From positions 45,001-92,126 of the forward strand of contig ADNK01002523.1 of the NCBI GenBank assembly GCA_000320545.1: a DNA stretch of 47,126 bases, written 5' to 3'. Of the stretch, positions 1 to 11,129 are shown one piece after another. The first letter of the stretch is position 1; each line of letters begins with the position of its first letter. The position numbers and the translations under genes were made by a program. Under the pieces are notes generated by a model that worked only from the letters and a program-made list of their open reading frames with translations, was not told the DNA's origin and made no database searches. The DNA comes from Bigelowiella natans CCMP2755 (taxonomy: Eukaryota; Cercozoa; Chlorarachniophyceae).

Positions 1-2
1 TG

Positions 3-717
3 ATATATCTAACACACTGGACTCTCCTGGTTTTGGTCGTCTATCAAGTGTGTGCAGCAACGTGCACATGGATGTACGGTCTCAGAATGTTAAACATTCG
101 CGAACAGCCCAAGTTATTCACAGTTACATGGCACCTCCAGAATATTTTACTCGCAGCAGCACCTCTAGTCTTTATCCTTTATTGGGGGTTAGTTTATGAT
201 GGGGGGACTGTCCGATTCCTTACAACCCAGACACATGGTGCAAACGCCCTAGCCATCGCAATTGATTGCTTTTTCTCATGCCAGCCAAAAAGATTCGAGC
301 ACTTCTACCAACCAGTTATTTATGCATTGGTAAGTGAAACAGAAATTTTATATCTTTTCTTGCTGACAACCCTTATATTTTCCCTAATTTCGCTAGATTT
401 ACACTATCTTCTCGATAATTCAAGAATACACAGGAATTGACAACGGCAGTCTTGAAGGTCGAACAAACGGAATCCCATCATCACAATGTTACTTTCTCAC
501 AAAATGCTCCCGTAACATGTTCTCAGGCACATCAATTTATGATGTAACAAATTATAAGGCTAATCCGGCTAGAATTGGATTCATTTTAGTGTTGGCTATT
601 TTCCTAGCCCCGGCAATTTACTGCCTCCTCGTGTGCTGGGACCGACTCGCACAGTATGTGATTGGTGGGAATAGGAATTTGAAGATAGATTCAACCCTTC
701 GGATGGAGCTTAACTGA
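3..717 (+). CDS. Rolling-stone / FAR-17a-AIG1-like membrane protein (5' partial)
   Basis: Two exons are visible, 3-329 and 397-717, joined by a 67-nt GT-AG intron (gtaagt at 330, cgctag ending 396). The frame is open from the left edge, so the N-terminus lies outside the window. The 215 residues seen are mostly hydrophobic helices. Family landmarks are YLTHW near the start, THGANALAIAIDC and the Pro-Lys-Arg-x-x-His element after it, then VIYALIYTIFSII across the splice join, and IYDVTNYKANPARIG before the last helix. These correspond to the His/Asn/Asp helix, the YxxFSxIY helix and the final D(W/Y)xxPxxA helix of rolling-stone proteins. Members are multi-pass membrane proteins with poorly known function; relatives in the AIG1 branch hydrolyse fatty-acid esters of hydroxy fatty acids, which I do not claim for this one. 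The stop is followed by the AT-rich 3' region. Confidence 0.78.
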
Positions 718-2096
718 AAACTAGAGAGCACTTCATCTAAACTAGAAAGATGTAGGCAACAGCAACAACAAAGTGACTACAACGGCACTTCTATTTATTT
801 TATAATGATGATTTAGCAATCAGTGTTTGCTGCAGCATAAGCAGATCAGCGAGACTACTGTCAGCACGTGCCTGCGTTGGCCTTATGCAACCACACATGC
901 ACCATGGCCTTTGATGCCACCATTGTCATCATCATCTTTCGATTCACAAGCACGCACAGCAATCAGTCAAGCCACAAATGCACAGCATCGGCAGCAGCAG
1001 ATCGATTGCACGCTGCTGTGGATGGGCATGTGATGCTGATGCTTCATGGAACGCACCCGCCACGTACGCCCACACGACATGCATACGTATCGAAAGAACA
1101 CCCTCATAGCGGAGCAGAGACATTTAGAAGTGCAGGCAGCACGGACTCCCAGTTCACAAATTTGCATGAACGAGCTGCGGCTGCTATTAGTTCAGCCATC
1201 TAGCAGTGTAACGCAACACGCGACTCTTTCCATTTTGGTTGTTTTGAAGGCAGTCAATCATGCACGTAACAAATAGTGTCAACCAGTCAAGTCGGACGAT
1301 CGAAATCATCATTGCTGATGTTGATTCCACAGGAGTTCAACATGACCCATTCCGCAGCAGGTGGCCCTTCTCGTCTGAATGAATCCTCAGACGCAAGGGC
1401 AAATTGACTGGATGCATGGCAAAATGATGATGACTGTGACAAACGATGATGACCTCTGAATCCAAGTGAAGAATCATTCCCCATGGGAACAGTTTGAAAC
1501 AAAACAACAAAATGCAGGAAGGAGGAGAAGACGCTCGAACAGCGCCAAGGAAAATCCGCATCATCGACGCTGATGCGCTGATTTCCACACGCGCACGTTC
1601 AAATCTGTCCAAAACTGACAGTGTTGCAACGAAATTGGCCGTTTCAAAGAGCGTTTTGCGCCAGTTTTGGCTTCCCTGTTGTTCAGAATGGCACCTGCTT
1701 TTGCGTGGGGAGCTCAAAATCGGTGCACAATGGATTCAATGATGTGCTTGCGAGCCAGTCCGCATGAAGTGAAGTGAAGTGTGGAGCCACTCGCAACCCA
1801 TTCACACATTTTCAGGCAACATGAATGAATGATGAGTGAAGTAGTTTCAATGCCAAATTCGATAGGATCAACAAGACGTGCGAACTCATCCACGCATCTC
1901 GCAATCCAGTGAACAGGGGCGAAGCTGAGCATCGGGCTGGCTCGATTCCCATAAATTTCCGAGATTTTTCGCCCAAAAGTCACACGGCTGTTTCGTCCTC
2001 AATCCCTGCATTGCGACAAATATTTCAGACTTTTTTGGTTGAAACCTGGAGGTTCTGTTGCCTGGCTGCGTAACCCTCATTCTGTTGGAAGATTTC
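718..2096. other. Intergenic stretch without a recognised gene
   Basis: About 1.4 kb between the rolling-stone gene and the DUF2009 transcript. Several short open frames on both strands overlap each other, including 1494-1742 (+) and 1337-1717 (-). None shows a family motif or consistent splice signals. The stretch is rich in ATGATGA and GCAxxA triplet runs. I see no repeat unit long enough to define an element. Confidence 0.5.
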
Positions 2097-2234
2097 GTAT
2101 GTCTTTGTTCTAAATTCCAATGGGTTTTGGTATACTTTGTTGGAAATTTGCCTCGATTCCACAGGTTATTTCTGATATCTCACTGCAGCGAGCTTGCTGC
2201 CTGCCCCCATCCGTCAACACAGCTGAGCAGCAAA

Positions 2235-4230
2235 ATGGAATCGAATGACAAACCGAACTCGAAGCCGGCGCTCAAAGATATTCTGCATGGAAACATAGAC
2301 GAAGAAGAGGCGGTGGAAGCAAAAGAAGGAGTGAAGGACCAGAACTCAGATCAGGGCACATTCGCAAAGATCGCTTCCGGTGCCCTATCAGCACAGCTGT
2401 CCATTGAAAGTGTTGAAACACTAGAAAAGCGCCTCGCTGGTCTTAAGGAAAAGTGGGAAAAGGAGAGACTTAATTTCGAGGCAACAGCCAGGGAACTGAA
2501 CAGTCAGCTCGATTTTGCACGCAGAGATGCAGAGGCTAAGAAAACAAACAAGGGCGACAGCAAATCTGCACAAGTGGCTCCAAGCAAAGCTAAAGACTCC
2601 ATGAAGAATAAGGACGATGAGGAGAAAGAGGAGGAGGAGTATGTCGCAGCGGCTGACACGCAGTTGTTGGAGAGGTCCAAATTTATACCGCTGCGTCTAA
2701 CCCTCGATGAACGAAAATACCTCCGCTTAATTACTTCGGCTCTTGAGGTCTCGGAATACACTGATCGGGTAGATGTCAGCAGATGGTCTGGAAGGGCTAA
2801 ACGGATTCACAAGCAACTCAAAGAGATTTGTGCTATTCTTTCGGGTCTCTTAGTTGCCTGTGACTACAAAGCTGGCCAAAAACTTATAGCAAACGATGAA
2901 TTTGCTGACAACGCGGAATTTTTCCAATACATGTTTGAGCTGGGTCGAAGGTACAAAATTTTGAACCCCGAGCGCATGCGATCGGCCTACGGTAAGTTGA
3001 TTTACCTCTTGCAAGATTCTCAGCAAGAGGATGTTCGTGAGATGATGGAATTCGGTCTTGTACGACCGCTGCAATCGGTGAACGTGTTCCTCCAGGAAAA
3101 GAAGATGCTCAGCATGTTGAAGGACCCTCTCTTACACGCTGCCACCCGTGTGATTGCAGAAAAGGGAAAGACTCGTGCTCAGATACAGTATGAGCTCCAG
3201 AGGAAACGCCGTGCATACAACCGAGTAAAGGATAAGTACATTGGAGAAGGGGATATGTCGGAACAGGATGTTGAGTTGGTGATGGGTTCGATTGCGGACA
3301 ACAACTACTTCCTTAAATTTAATAGAGATCCATGTGATGAAATGATTGGGTACCTCAAATCAAAGTTTAGCCCTGATAATTACGAAGAGGGTTTCTCACT
3401 AAAAATCAACTATGGCAAAGGTGGGGCAAGGCTGAGTCATGACCATAAAACTCAGTTCTACTTCGTGATGCAGACCCTGAATCTATGGAGAGACATTCTG
3501 CACGACTTTTATCGCCTTTGGTTTCTTGCAGAAGATGACCTCTTAGATCCGGATAATCCGTACCGTCTCAGGAACACAGGCCAGGGATTGAACAGGATTC
3601 AGTCTTCTCCAAATATTGGCCGTGAGATGTCGAGAATCATCTACACGGCACGGCAGAGAGTAGGGTATTGGATCGGCTCTAGTGTTGTGCACCTTGGTGA
3701 CCACAACGTTCCGAACGCATTCATGTTTATAGACAAGTACACCCAGGTAAGAGCATCTAGGACGACGTGTTCTAGCAGAAACTTTTATGGAACTGCAATC
3801 GGAGTTAATGACTTTTCTTCTTTGGTTCTGTCCTTATTATCACTTACCACCACCATCAGGTATCTCGCATTCTAAATCCAATATGTATTACTCTCCGACG
3901 ACTTGAGGAAGTGCTTTCAGAGAAACCTGGAATCAAGAAGTACGTGGACGACACCTTCGGCGGGTGCGACAAGTTGCGAATGACTGTTCTCTGCGATTTT
4001 TTCCGTCATGGTTTTGATGGAAGCGGAGCAGACAACTTTTTTGACGCTGGTTCGTGTATCGATGGCCGCCTAACATCTGCCTGGAATTGGTGCAGCTTGA
4101 TCCACAAGAAACCGTAAGTGGATGATATGATGTAACTCATTTAATTATTCTGACTAATACCCCCGCCATAATCAGGTATTATCCTGTGTTCCAAATGACT
4201 GGTTTTGCATCTTTTGATGGGCAGTTTTAG
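2235..4230 (+). CDS. DUF2009 / UPF0652 family protein
   Basis: Three exons, 2235-3746, 3860-4113 and 4176-4230, give 606 residues; both introns are GT-AG (gtaaga..catcag, gtaagt..aatcag). I chose ATG 2235 (M-E-S-N-D-K-P): the in-frame upstream ATG at 2058 lies before a likely 5'-UTR intron (2097-2164, gtatgt..ccacag), which would remove the odd hydrophobic leader. The first 130 residues are charged, with a coiled-coil stretch around residues 55-110. The conserved body starts at SKFIPLRLTLDERKYL and includes LEVSEYTDRVDVS, the GRRYKILNPERMRSAYGKL block, GKGGARLSHDHKTQ, YFVMQTLNLWRDIL, VVHLGDHNVPNAFMFIDKY, FFRHGFDGSG and SCIDGRLTSAWNWCS. These are the hallmark blocks of the DUF2009 family, widespread in plants, amoebae and insects, function unknown. 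Its length agrees with full-length family members. A first impression of eIF3c was wrong. Confidence 0.92.
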
Positions 4231-5011
4231 TCACACCAAGACCATCGAAAGTCGTTAATCGGTGTGAGGGATACGTAGGTGTGCGATTTAGCTTTGCACG
4301 TGATGAATCAGAGCGAAAAAGATGGAAAATGTCATAATACGTACGTGAACCACTTAGCTCAGCGCTCTAGCACAATGCCTGTTTCGATCCAGCGGCACAA
4401 ACAGCAACAGTAGCAAGCTGTGCCACCAGCATCTGGCGTGTGAGTGTGCATGTCTAGATGTGCGTTGCACGTGCGCGCAGCAATGATCATGTTGCATCGG
4501 CTCGCGCTAGACATGGCGACCGCGCGCTCAAGGAGGGCATCGCTTACCTCAGCTACATGCCATCAAGAAATCAAAGAAACTAACAAAAGAGCATGTGACA
4601 AAGCCAGCTATCTCTGATCAACTAGTTGAACTAGCTAGCTAGTATGAGCAATTGTCAGCAAGTGGTCAAGCGCACATCGACCGCCAGTCGATCACAGCCT
4701 GCTTCCATGTGACAGATGGCTAGTTCTAGAGTTGCCAAGATCAGCATGTAGGTGCTGATGACAATTTTTGGGGAAAAAACAAAAAAAAATCAGGAATTGT
4801 TCCAGAAGCCATGCTGTGCATTGTGATTGGAGTTGTGTTGCTTGCATGTTGACACACAACAAATGTCTAGAATGTGAACTTGCATCGCAGGCCCGCAACA
4901 CTCGCTACGTCATCGCAACATTGAGATGACGCACTGAAAAAGTCGGTTTCAATTAGACAAGCTAGGTGTGTTTTAATCAGCTAAATTTTAATTTGGACTA
5001 ACTATGTAATC
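4231..5011. other. Intergenic stretch, palindrome-rich
   Basis: About 0.8 kb with many GCTAGC, CTAGCTAG and GCATGC words (for example 4626-4643) and a short A-run near 4772-4790. No open frame with family features and no splice signals in phase were found. It separates two convergent genes (DUF2009 on +, UNC93-like on -), so it holds both 3' ends. Confidence 0.5.
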
Positions 5012-7683
5012 TCATACGACGTGAGTCATCTGTTGTTCTACCACGCTTATGGTGCCGATTTCCACGCTTTCCTTTCCATCCAGACCGGAGATGACGCTGC
5101 TATCATGCTTATCATGCACAACCTTTTCACCCTCTTTTGTTACTCTTGGTTCACCCGTGATTTCATAAACTCTCCATATGGAGACAATGGTCAAAGTTGC
5201 AACCAGAAATATGATTACCCCCATCGCCACCTGGGAAATGTACTCGTACACGATGAAAGATATACCAAACGCCAATCCTGACCATGTATGCAAGTTTGAA
5301 AATGCCGCCGTTGCTTCCTCTCCAGGGAAGAAGTCCACTAGAGCTGCTTTATTCGTCGTTTCGAACACCGCACGCCCTGCACCAAGAAGGATGTACATAA
5401 ACACGATCCCGTACCTATGTGGGGGGCAAACGGTTAGAACAAAGAACAATTCTTATGCTGACCGAGCTTTAGTCACGGTTTACAGCATTCCACGCACCTC
5501 AGTCCCCTCAACTGGTTCGGGGTGGCAGAGAAGGCAATGATACCCACGACCAAGAAGATTGAGCCACCAATCCAGAGTCCAATTCTACAATATTTATGAT
5601 GATTGGGAGTAGTGCAATACGAATGATATCACCGTTTCGTCCCGAACGACGAAAGGAGGCAATTTTTTAATGTATGCGCATGTGTTACATATATTTGAAA
5701 CCTCTTTCCTGATGGTGTCCTCCCCAAGATGCTGAGCGGATATGATCCTAACACGGCAGTGACAGGCACTAGAGCAGTCATCCAGCCTACCGTGCTGACC
5801 CCGAGACCCTCAGCAACAATTTCCTGCAGTATGATGAGTCCTAATGCTCAAGCAGACGAAGATGGAAAATTGTCTCAAACATCGAGCCATTACCGCATTC
5901 ATATATTGGTCTGCAAACGCCAGCGACACGCCGAACAGGATCTATCATCAAAAATAAGATTCATCGTACTACGAGTGTACAGGAGGTGGGGGAATTCAGC
6001 CTACATTAAAGGTGGACATGTAGCGAATGACCGCACTTTTATAGAAAAGGTTCCTGGAAACAATTGATCACAATTACAACAACAACAACGATGGCGACGA
6101 CGACGATGATGATGACCAAGATGATCATTGTGATGATATGATAATGATGATGATAATAGCTGAAGTGGATCAGGATGATTCTGCGTGAAACGTTTTCATC
6201 CATAAATGCAAACCCCGTGGCAATAAGCTTTTCACTCCATCTTCCACGTACGTAACTCGGCCCCTTTGCTTGCCTCTTCTGCTGTGTATCAGATGAGTCT
6301 CTTCCTCCTACTTTTGTCTCTTCCGCATGCTCCTCGTTGAGTTGCTCTTCCTTCATTTCCGGTGGCGTCGGCAGCAATATTGTACTCAATGCTGCAACAA
6401 CGGCTAGTGCTGTGAACACTGTACAAAAGGCCACGCAAGTATTAGGCTGATATCGTAATCCCAATGACACATTATACAAACGTTGTAGATTACCTCCAAA
6501 TGTAGACCCAAAACCCGAGTAGGTAAATATGACCGAGGAGATGCCGCGAGTGATGACCTGAGAATGATGATAGTGGATGATACGTTGATGCGCGGAAAAA
6601 CGGGTTCATTCATGGTATACCTCAGCAGCAACGTAGATACCTCCCCAGATCCCAGAGAGCTGTAATTACGTTTGGTTAGAGAATAGATGTTTGCAAATAA
6701 TATAACTAGAAGCGTACAAGGCTATTAGCTTCAGAGTCAACCCACTGCGAACTCGTTGGCTTCTTATCTTCCTTCTGCACAGATATAACCAACTTCATTT
6801 GAAGGCCGTATTAGGTTCAAAATTTGCAGTATCTATCTATCTATCTATCTATCTACCGCCTGTGTATCATCAGAAGCAGTATCCTTGCATTCTTTTCGGC
6901 CATCTTTTACTGTAGTGTTTGTAGTGGTTCTAGCCGTCACCGAATACTTGGCGATACGAGAGAAATACCTAATGTAGGGAGAATAGACTAAATGAAGGAA
7001 TGAACAGGATGAAGAATAGTGAGAGACTAAAATTACAATCCTTGTGCGGTCCACAGCCAACCAGCAGCAACTCCACCGAGGACCCCACCCTAGAAAACAT
7101 AGTACTTTATTGAGTTGTGAATGAGCTCAGCAATCAAGCTGGGTTAGTGTACAATGATGGCAGCTGGCCAGGACAGCGACGGAGAAAGAGTAGCGACTAA
7201 GAAAGCTCCCACGTAGACGCAAAGAAGAAGTAAACTGCAAATCGTCATAATATCAGCCATGGCGATTGAGGAAAACATGCGAATATTAACCTAGTCACGA
7301 TGGACCATTTGAGACCGAAGGAGTAGGTGAGCCAGGTGGAACCCTTGAAAATTTATTTCATTAATTCTAGTTTTTGATTAGATAAATGGGTGATCAAATA
7401 CCACAAGAGCTGTTATGGCGTAACTGAAGAACAGAATAGCTGAGCTGACGCCTCCTGATACAGATGATGTCATTATGTGAGTGGCTGTATACCGCGTGAA
7501 TATTCCACTTTTTACCCAAATGCTTTCCTAGTGCAACAGATGCTAGGCCCACACATGCCGTCACGCAACCTTCGTATACTCAGAATAATCAGACATAAAT
7601 TTCACATGGTAGGTAGGAATGACAACGACCATGAGTGATAGATACGCTAATGCTAAACCAGATCCACACTCGAACAAGGGCAT
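5012..7683 (-). CDS. UNC93-like major-facilitator membrane protein
   Basis: Exons on the minus strand, 5' to 3': an uncertain first exon with ATG at 7683, then 7516-7578, 7402-7454, 7291-7343, 7153-7234, 7037-7089, 6857-6968, 6718-6774, 6621-6659, 6214-6557, 6005-6053, 5894-5941, 5702-5823, 5498-5584, 5012-5414. All internal phases close, giving about 521 residues plus the N-terminus, the usual size for the family. Landmarks are the GLKWSIV element after the second helix, GGVLGGVAAGWLWTAQGLYF (the UNC93 Gly-rich helix and WTAQG-Y motif), LFGVSLAFADQYMNA, and GAGRAVFETTNKAAL with AAFSNLHTWSGLAFGISF near the C-terminus. A charged loop (residues roughly 220-260) separates the two halves, as usual in 12-helix MFS proteins. 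The tail after the last helix is acidic and cytosolic-looking. Family members traffic receptors or regulate channels; the substrate here is unknown. Two donors read gtttgc (6213) and gtttca (5701). A CTAT microsatellite lies in the intron 6775-6856. Confidence 0.85.
6830..6855. repeat. (CTAT)n microsatellite inside an UNC93 intron
   Basis: About six CTAT units occupy the donor-proximal part of the minus-strand intron 6775-6856, just beside the 5' splice site. Confidence 0.9.
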
Positions 7684-7819
7684 CGCGTTTCTGATACCTA
7701 CAGACAGGCGATTAGACTACAAAAAAAGACGACATAGGAGAGCACTCGTAGCGATCACCAGCTCAATGTGTCCCCATCTGTCAGGTGTGTGGTCATCGGT
7801 TGCTGACTTCTAAAAGGAC

Positions 7820-9338
7820 CTCCTCGTGTCGAGAAAGTGAGTCCTCAGTGAAGCTTGTCGCAGATGCAAAACCTCAAGAATTCTTATCTAATTTATTAAA
7901 TATTATGTTGGTATTCGGCAACTAAATATTGTGGGCCGAAATATGACGAAATTGCCAGGAATAGTAGAATCCGCTGCGAGCACATGTTGTTACTAAACTG
8001 ACTTTCTCGTGAAACAAAGAATGGAGCAGATCCCTTTTTTTTTGAAGAAGTGAAACGGAATGGCACAATGAAGAATTACCAGGGATTTTGGACGCAAGGC
8101 GAGGTGAAGTTGTACGTCGTGGTGTTTCCAAGAAGAAGCACATGTTGCATGGAAGATGGCATGCTTTGGATGTGTTTTGCTTCCTGTTCCTGCTTCCTTC
8201 AGAGTGAAGAAGAATTTCTGTGCACACTCTGCAAGTCGTTGAACAGACATTCGAAGGGTTTTCAAGGTTTCTTGTTGTCCGGACACAAAGCACATTCACA
8301 CTCTGAGCACACTTCTGAAGCAAACCCAACTCCCAGCGAAAACAATTGTGAAATCTGCGGTCGAACTGAAGGTGCAATGACTGAAGCATCGACCAGAATC
8401 ACGACTGGCATCAACAATTGGCTAGTTGGCCCACAACGATGAACGGCCCATTTGACAGTGGCACCATCGCGGACACCAACTTCCAACGCACAGCGCAGAA
8501 CAAAGCCGCGGTTTTTGTGGCTGCTTGCCAAGCTGGCAAGGCTGTTAGCTGCTTTGGTTCAGCAGCCAGCATGTTCGTGAGGTCTAGAGGTCGCAACCTG
8601 AAGTCTAGGGCGCACTCCAGGTTTTCGATCCCACTGCAGAAAAAATCAAGGAGTGGGATGTCGCCTTCAACTTCATCGATCGGTACGAAGCCACCCCGAC
8701 GGTTGAGGACATCGAGCTTGCAGCTCAGAGATTTGCAGACCTCCCTACAACTTTGGTTGATCGCATCAACAGTGACTAGGAAAAATTTGTCTTGAATGCA
8801 TAGTCTCTTTGTGTCAAACTGTACGTAATGATTTCTGATGAATCTAACCACAATAACCTAACCAGACAAATGTAGTTACTGTCTCGACGCTCTCGGATCA
8901 TTACCTCAATGTCTGTTGGCATGCATGTTGGACAACTATGTCACCATGCACAAGCAGACAAGCGAAATGCACACACACGCGCGAACGCCGCACGCACATA
9001 CACAAAATGCAGCGTCAGATACTAGCAATGCAAGGCGCATTCTATGCTTTTATCATTGATTTGTGGCTAGATCGACTCACAGGAATTATAGAATGTAGCT
9101 GGTATTCACTAACCTGACGATTGGCTATTTCAAATGCGGTGCATAAAACGCCAAATATATTCACATTCTGTGGCTACATCCAGACATAATGGTGCTCTAT
9201 ACCTAATCATACATCCCAAGTCACAATTACATGCGTGCATGGCACAACGGTCCAGTACTGGTGTTTCGTTATGTTGTGCATTGATTCGTACAACACTGTA
9301 TAGAAGCACGCACTTTGACCAAAAAAGTCTCTTCGATC
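7820..9338. other. Intergenic stretch with possible decayed coding sequence
   Basis: About 1.5 kb between the 5' region of the UNC93-like gene and the 3' end of the HAD gene. Within it, 8609-8779 (+) is open for 56 codons and reads like protein: VFDPTAEKIKEWDVAFNF, then an acidic helix and a stop. Its upstream neighbour 8442-8640 is open in a different frame. No splice pair joins them convincingly. This could be an old, frame-broken gene or retrocopy, or chance. The rest (8780-9330) has no coding appearance and carries CACACGCGCG-type runs near 8970-9000. Confidence 0.3.
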
Positions 9339-10786
9339 TTATAACTTCGAAGCCAATATTACTTCGTCTTCAGAAGACTTAGAATTGTCATAACGTTTCT
9401 GATATTCTTGCTGGAACAGAGGTAGATTTTTCGCCGCAGACCCCATTATTTGCTGGCTACCTGAAGACTTCCTCTTATTTCTTGGTAACAGATCAAACCC
9501 GACCAAAGAGGCTAATTCTCGCAAAGCATTCAAACCTCTCGTGTCGGATGCCTGTGGATAGATTCATCACAAAAGTGCATTATTACGATGCAAATACTCG
9601 TGCTACTGTCAGTTGCGACAGAATTGTGGCAGCAAGATTACATGACTTATGGGTTCCATACACAGATGGTTTTATGTACCTTCACTTTTATAGTTTTCAT
9701 CCCAAGTGAGCGGGCAGATTTTAAATTTATTCCAATATCATCGAGGAAGATACACTCCTGAGGTCGTTAAAAATAGATGGGTTACTATGAATCTGGCTGG
9801 TACTTGAGAATACACATTGGCCAATCGACATGTGTATTCGCAAAAGCACATCTACCTACGCCCCCCCCATCCACACACATGCGCACAGCAGAGAAAAGAG
9901 GTTAGAGGAGAGAAAAATATCTGACGAACGCAGTGCGTGACAAACGACATCATAACCTTGGGATCGCATTGAACGCGTTCGCATGCTATCTTAAAGATTT
10001 GTGGATTTGGTTTTCGTACTCCTAGTTTCATAAAATAGAACTTGATACTTGTTTTTCAACGATATCGCACACTTTAGGAAAGCAAACCTTCAATTGCTGA
10101 TTCCACTATCACGTCAAAAGCGTCTCTCCATTTACCGTGCATTCCGGCACTGGAACTCATCTACATTAACCAGGTTTCCCAACGTTGCTGTTCTACGATT
10201 TCATACTGAAATTCATCATGAGTACCTCTCTCCAATTGTTTGTAACCGCGCCTACTTTCAAACCGTTAGATCGAAGGATGCCCAATGCCAACATCTAGAT
10301 ATTCGATATAAGCATGTGTTGCATATGGCTACTTTGGCGGAAATTGTGATACCATATCCTTCCGAGGCCGCATCACGGAGGAAATTCCACGCATGATCTG
10401 TTAAAGTTATGATGTCATTTTTTTTCAAGAATGACCTGAAAGGTTAGCTGGGGGAACCTGCCTCAGATCCGACACAGTGACACCTTTCGATAGTAACCCC
10501 TCGAGAATCATTCTTTCACAGAATTCGTCCTGCCCTATCTTTCCTTCCTCTAGTTTCTTCCAATTCTTGCTTCTCGAAAATGCGCGATTGATCGAGTCTT
10601 TTTTATATCCCTGGAGGGGTGTTCGTGAGGGTTTTCATGCCTTAGGATGATTAATGGTGAATGGACCTTAATGATTTCGAATTCCCTCACGAAGGATATA
10701 GGACTGTCGAACACTACACCGCCTAGGTCAAACAGTACACAGCGTATCGAAGCAGAAGAAAGGGTGGGAAGCATTCGAGGTTGCAT
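9339..10786 (-). CDS. HAD-superfamily hydrolase, ACAD10/epoxide-hydrolase N-terminal type
   Basis: Eight exons on the minus strand: 10667-10786, 10458-10610, 10353-10397, 10226-10294, 10088-10160, 9957-10021, 9680-9757, 9339-9551. All phases close and give 271 residues. The HAD motifs are in order: CVLFDLGGVVFDSP (motif I; first Asp is the nucleophile, but the usual second Asp of DxD is Gly, as in the DLGGV subgroup), NGLKVGAVTNNW (motif II Thr), the Lys of EGVRKPNPQIF (motif III) and CIFLDDIGINLKSAR (motif IV Asp pair). FDVIVESAIEG before motif III matches the ACAD10 N-terminal domain. Replacement of the second motif I Asp means the exact reaction cannot be predicted; members include phosphatases and domains of unknown substrate. 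Upstream in-frame codons leave the start uncertain: a longer form would add about 48 residues. One donor reads gtttgc (10087), another gttccc (10457). Confidence 0.87.
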
Positions 10787-10943
10787 TGGAATTTCCGATG
10801 GCCCGATAATTAAATGTGACATCGAATTCCTCATGACGCAACACAGAAACACCCTAATTTTGATGTATTTTGGAGATTTGTTCATTTTCGATGTGAGGTT
10901 ACATGGGAATACTTCCCTTGCGACAATCACAGTTCGAGTTTAA

Positions 10944-11129
10944 ATTCGTATTTTCTCATGGAATTTTCCAACGGTACAGAAGATAAAAGTTTTTTCCCCC
11001 TGCCAATGGTGATGACGCAGCACATGAAAACTTTGCGTTTCTAGAAAAAGGAGTGAGATGAAGGCGCACTTTTTAAATCTTACCTAAATCAACGGATAGA
11101 GTTCTATCAAGCAGAGTGGGGAAGAAAAC
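10944..11129. promoter_or_regulatory. Short divergent upstream region between HAD and ankyrin genes
   Basis: The HAD gene (-) and the ankyrin gene (+) are divergently transcribed from a gap of roughly 0.2-0.35 kb, depending on the true HAD start. No clear TATA box or other element stands out, so this is a positional inference. Confidence 0.35.

Noticed and set aside
1494-1742. 82-codon frame on the plus strand
   Set aside because: Overlapped by an equally open minus-strand frame, no motif, no splice context.
2235-4230. Identification as eIF3c
   Set aside because: Charged N-terminus and length suggested it, but the conserved blocks (ALEVSEYTD, GRRYKILNP, GRLTSAWNWC) belong to DUF2009/UPF0652.
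6039-6213. Extension of the UNC93 exon through the His/Tyr-rich ATC repeat
   Set aside because: A gtttgc donor at 6213 plus the exon 6005-6053 restores the conserved helix in phase, while read-through gives low-complexity sequence and a stop.
9552-9679. An 8-nt micro-exon in the HAD gene
   Set aside because: It was needed only because I first misread the preceding exon end. With the donor at 9679 the phase closes directly and no micro-exon is required.
9482-9709. 75-codon open frame on the plus strand
   Set aside because: It is antisense to two well-supported HAD exons and has no family features.
10049-10396. 115-codon open frame on the plus strand
   Set aside because: Antisense to HAD exons 3-5; no support of its own.
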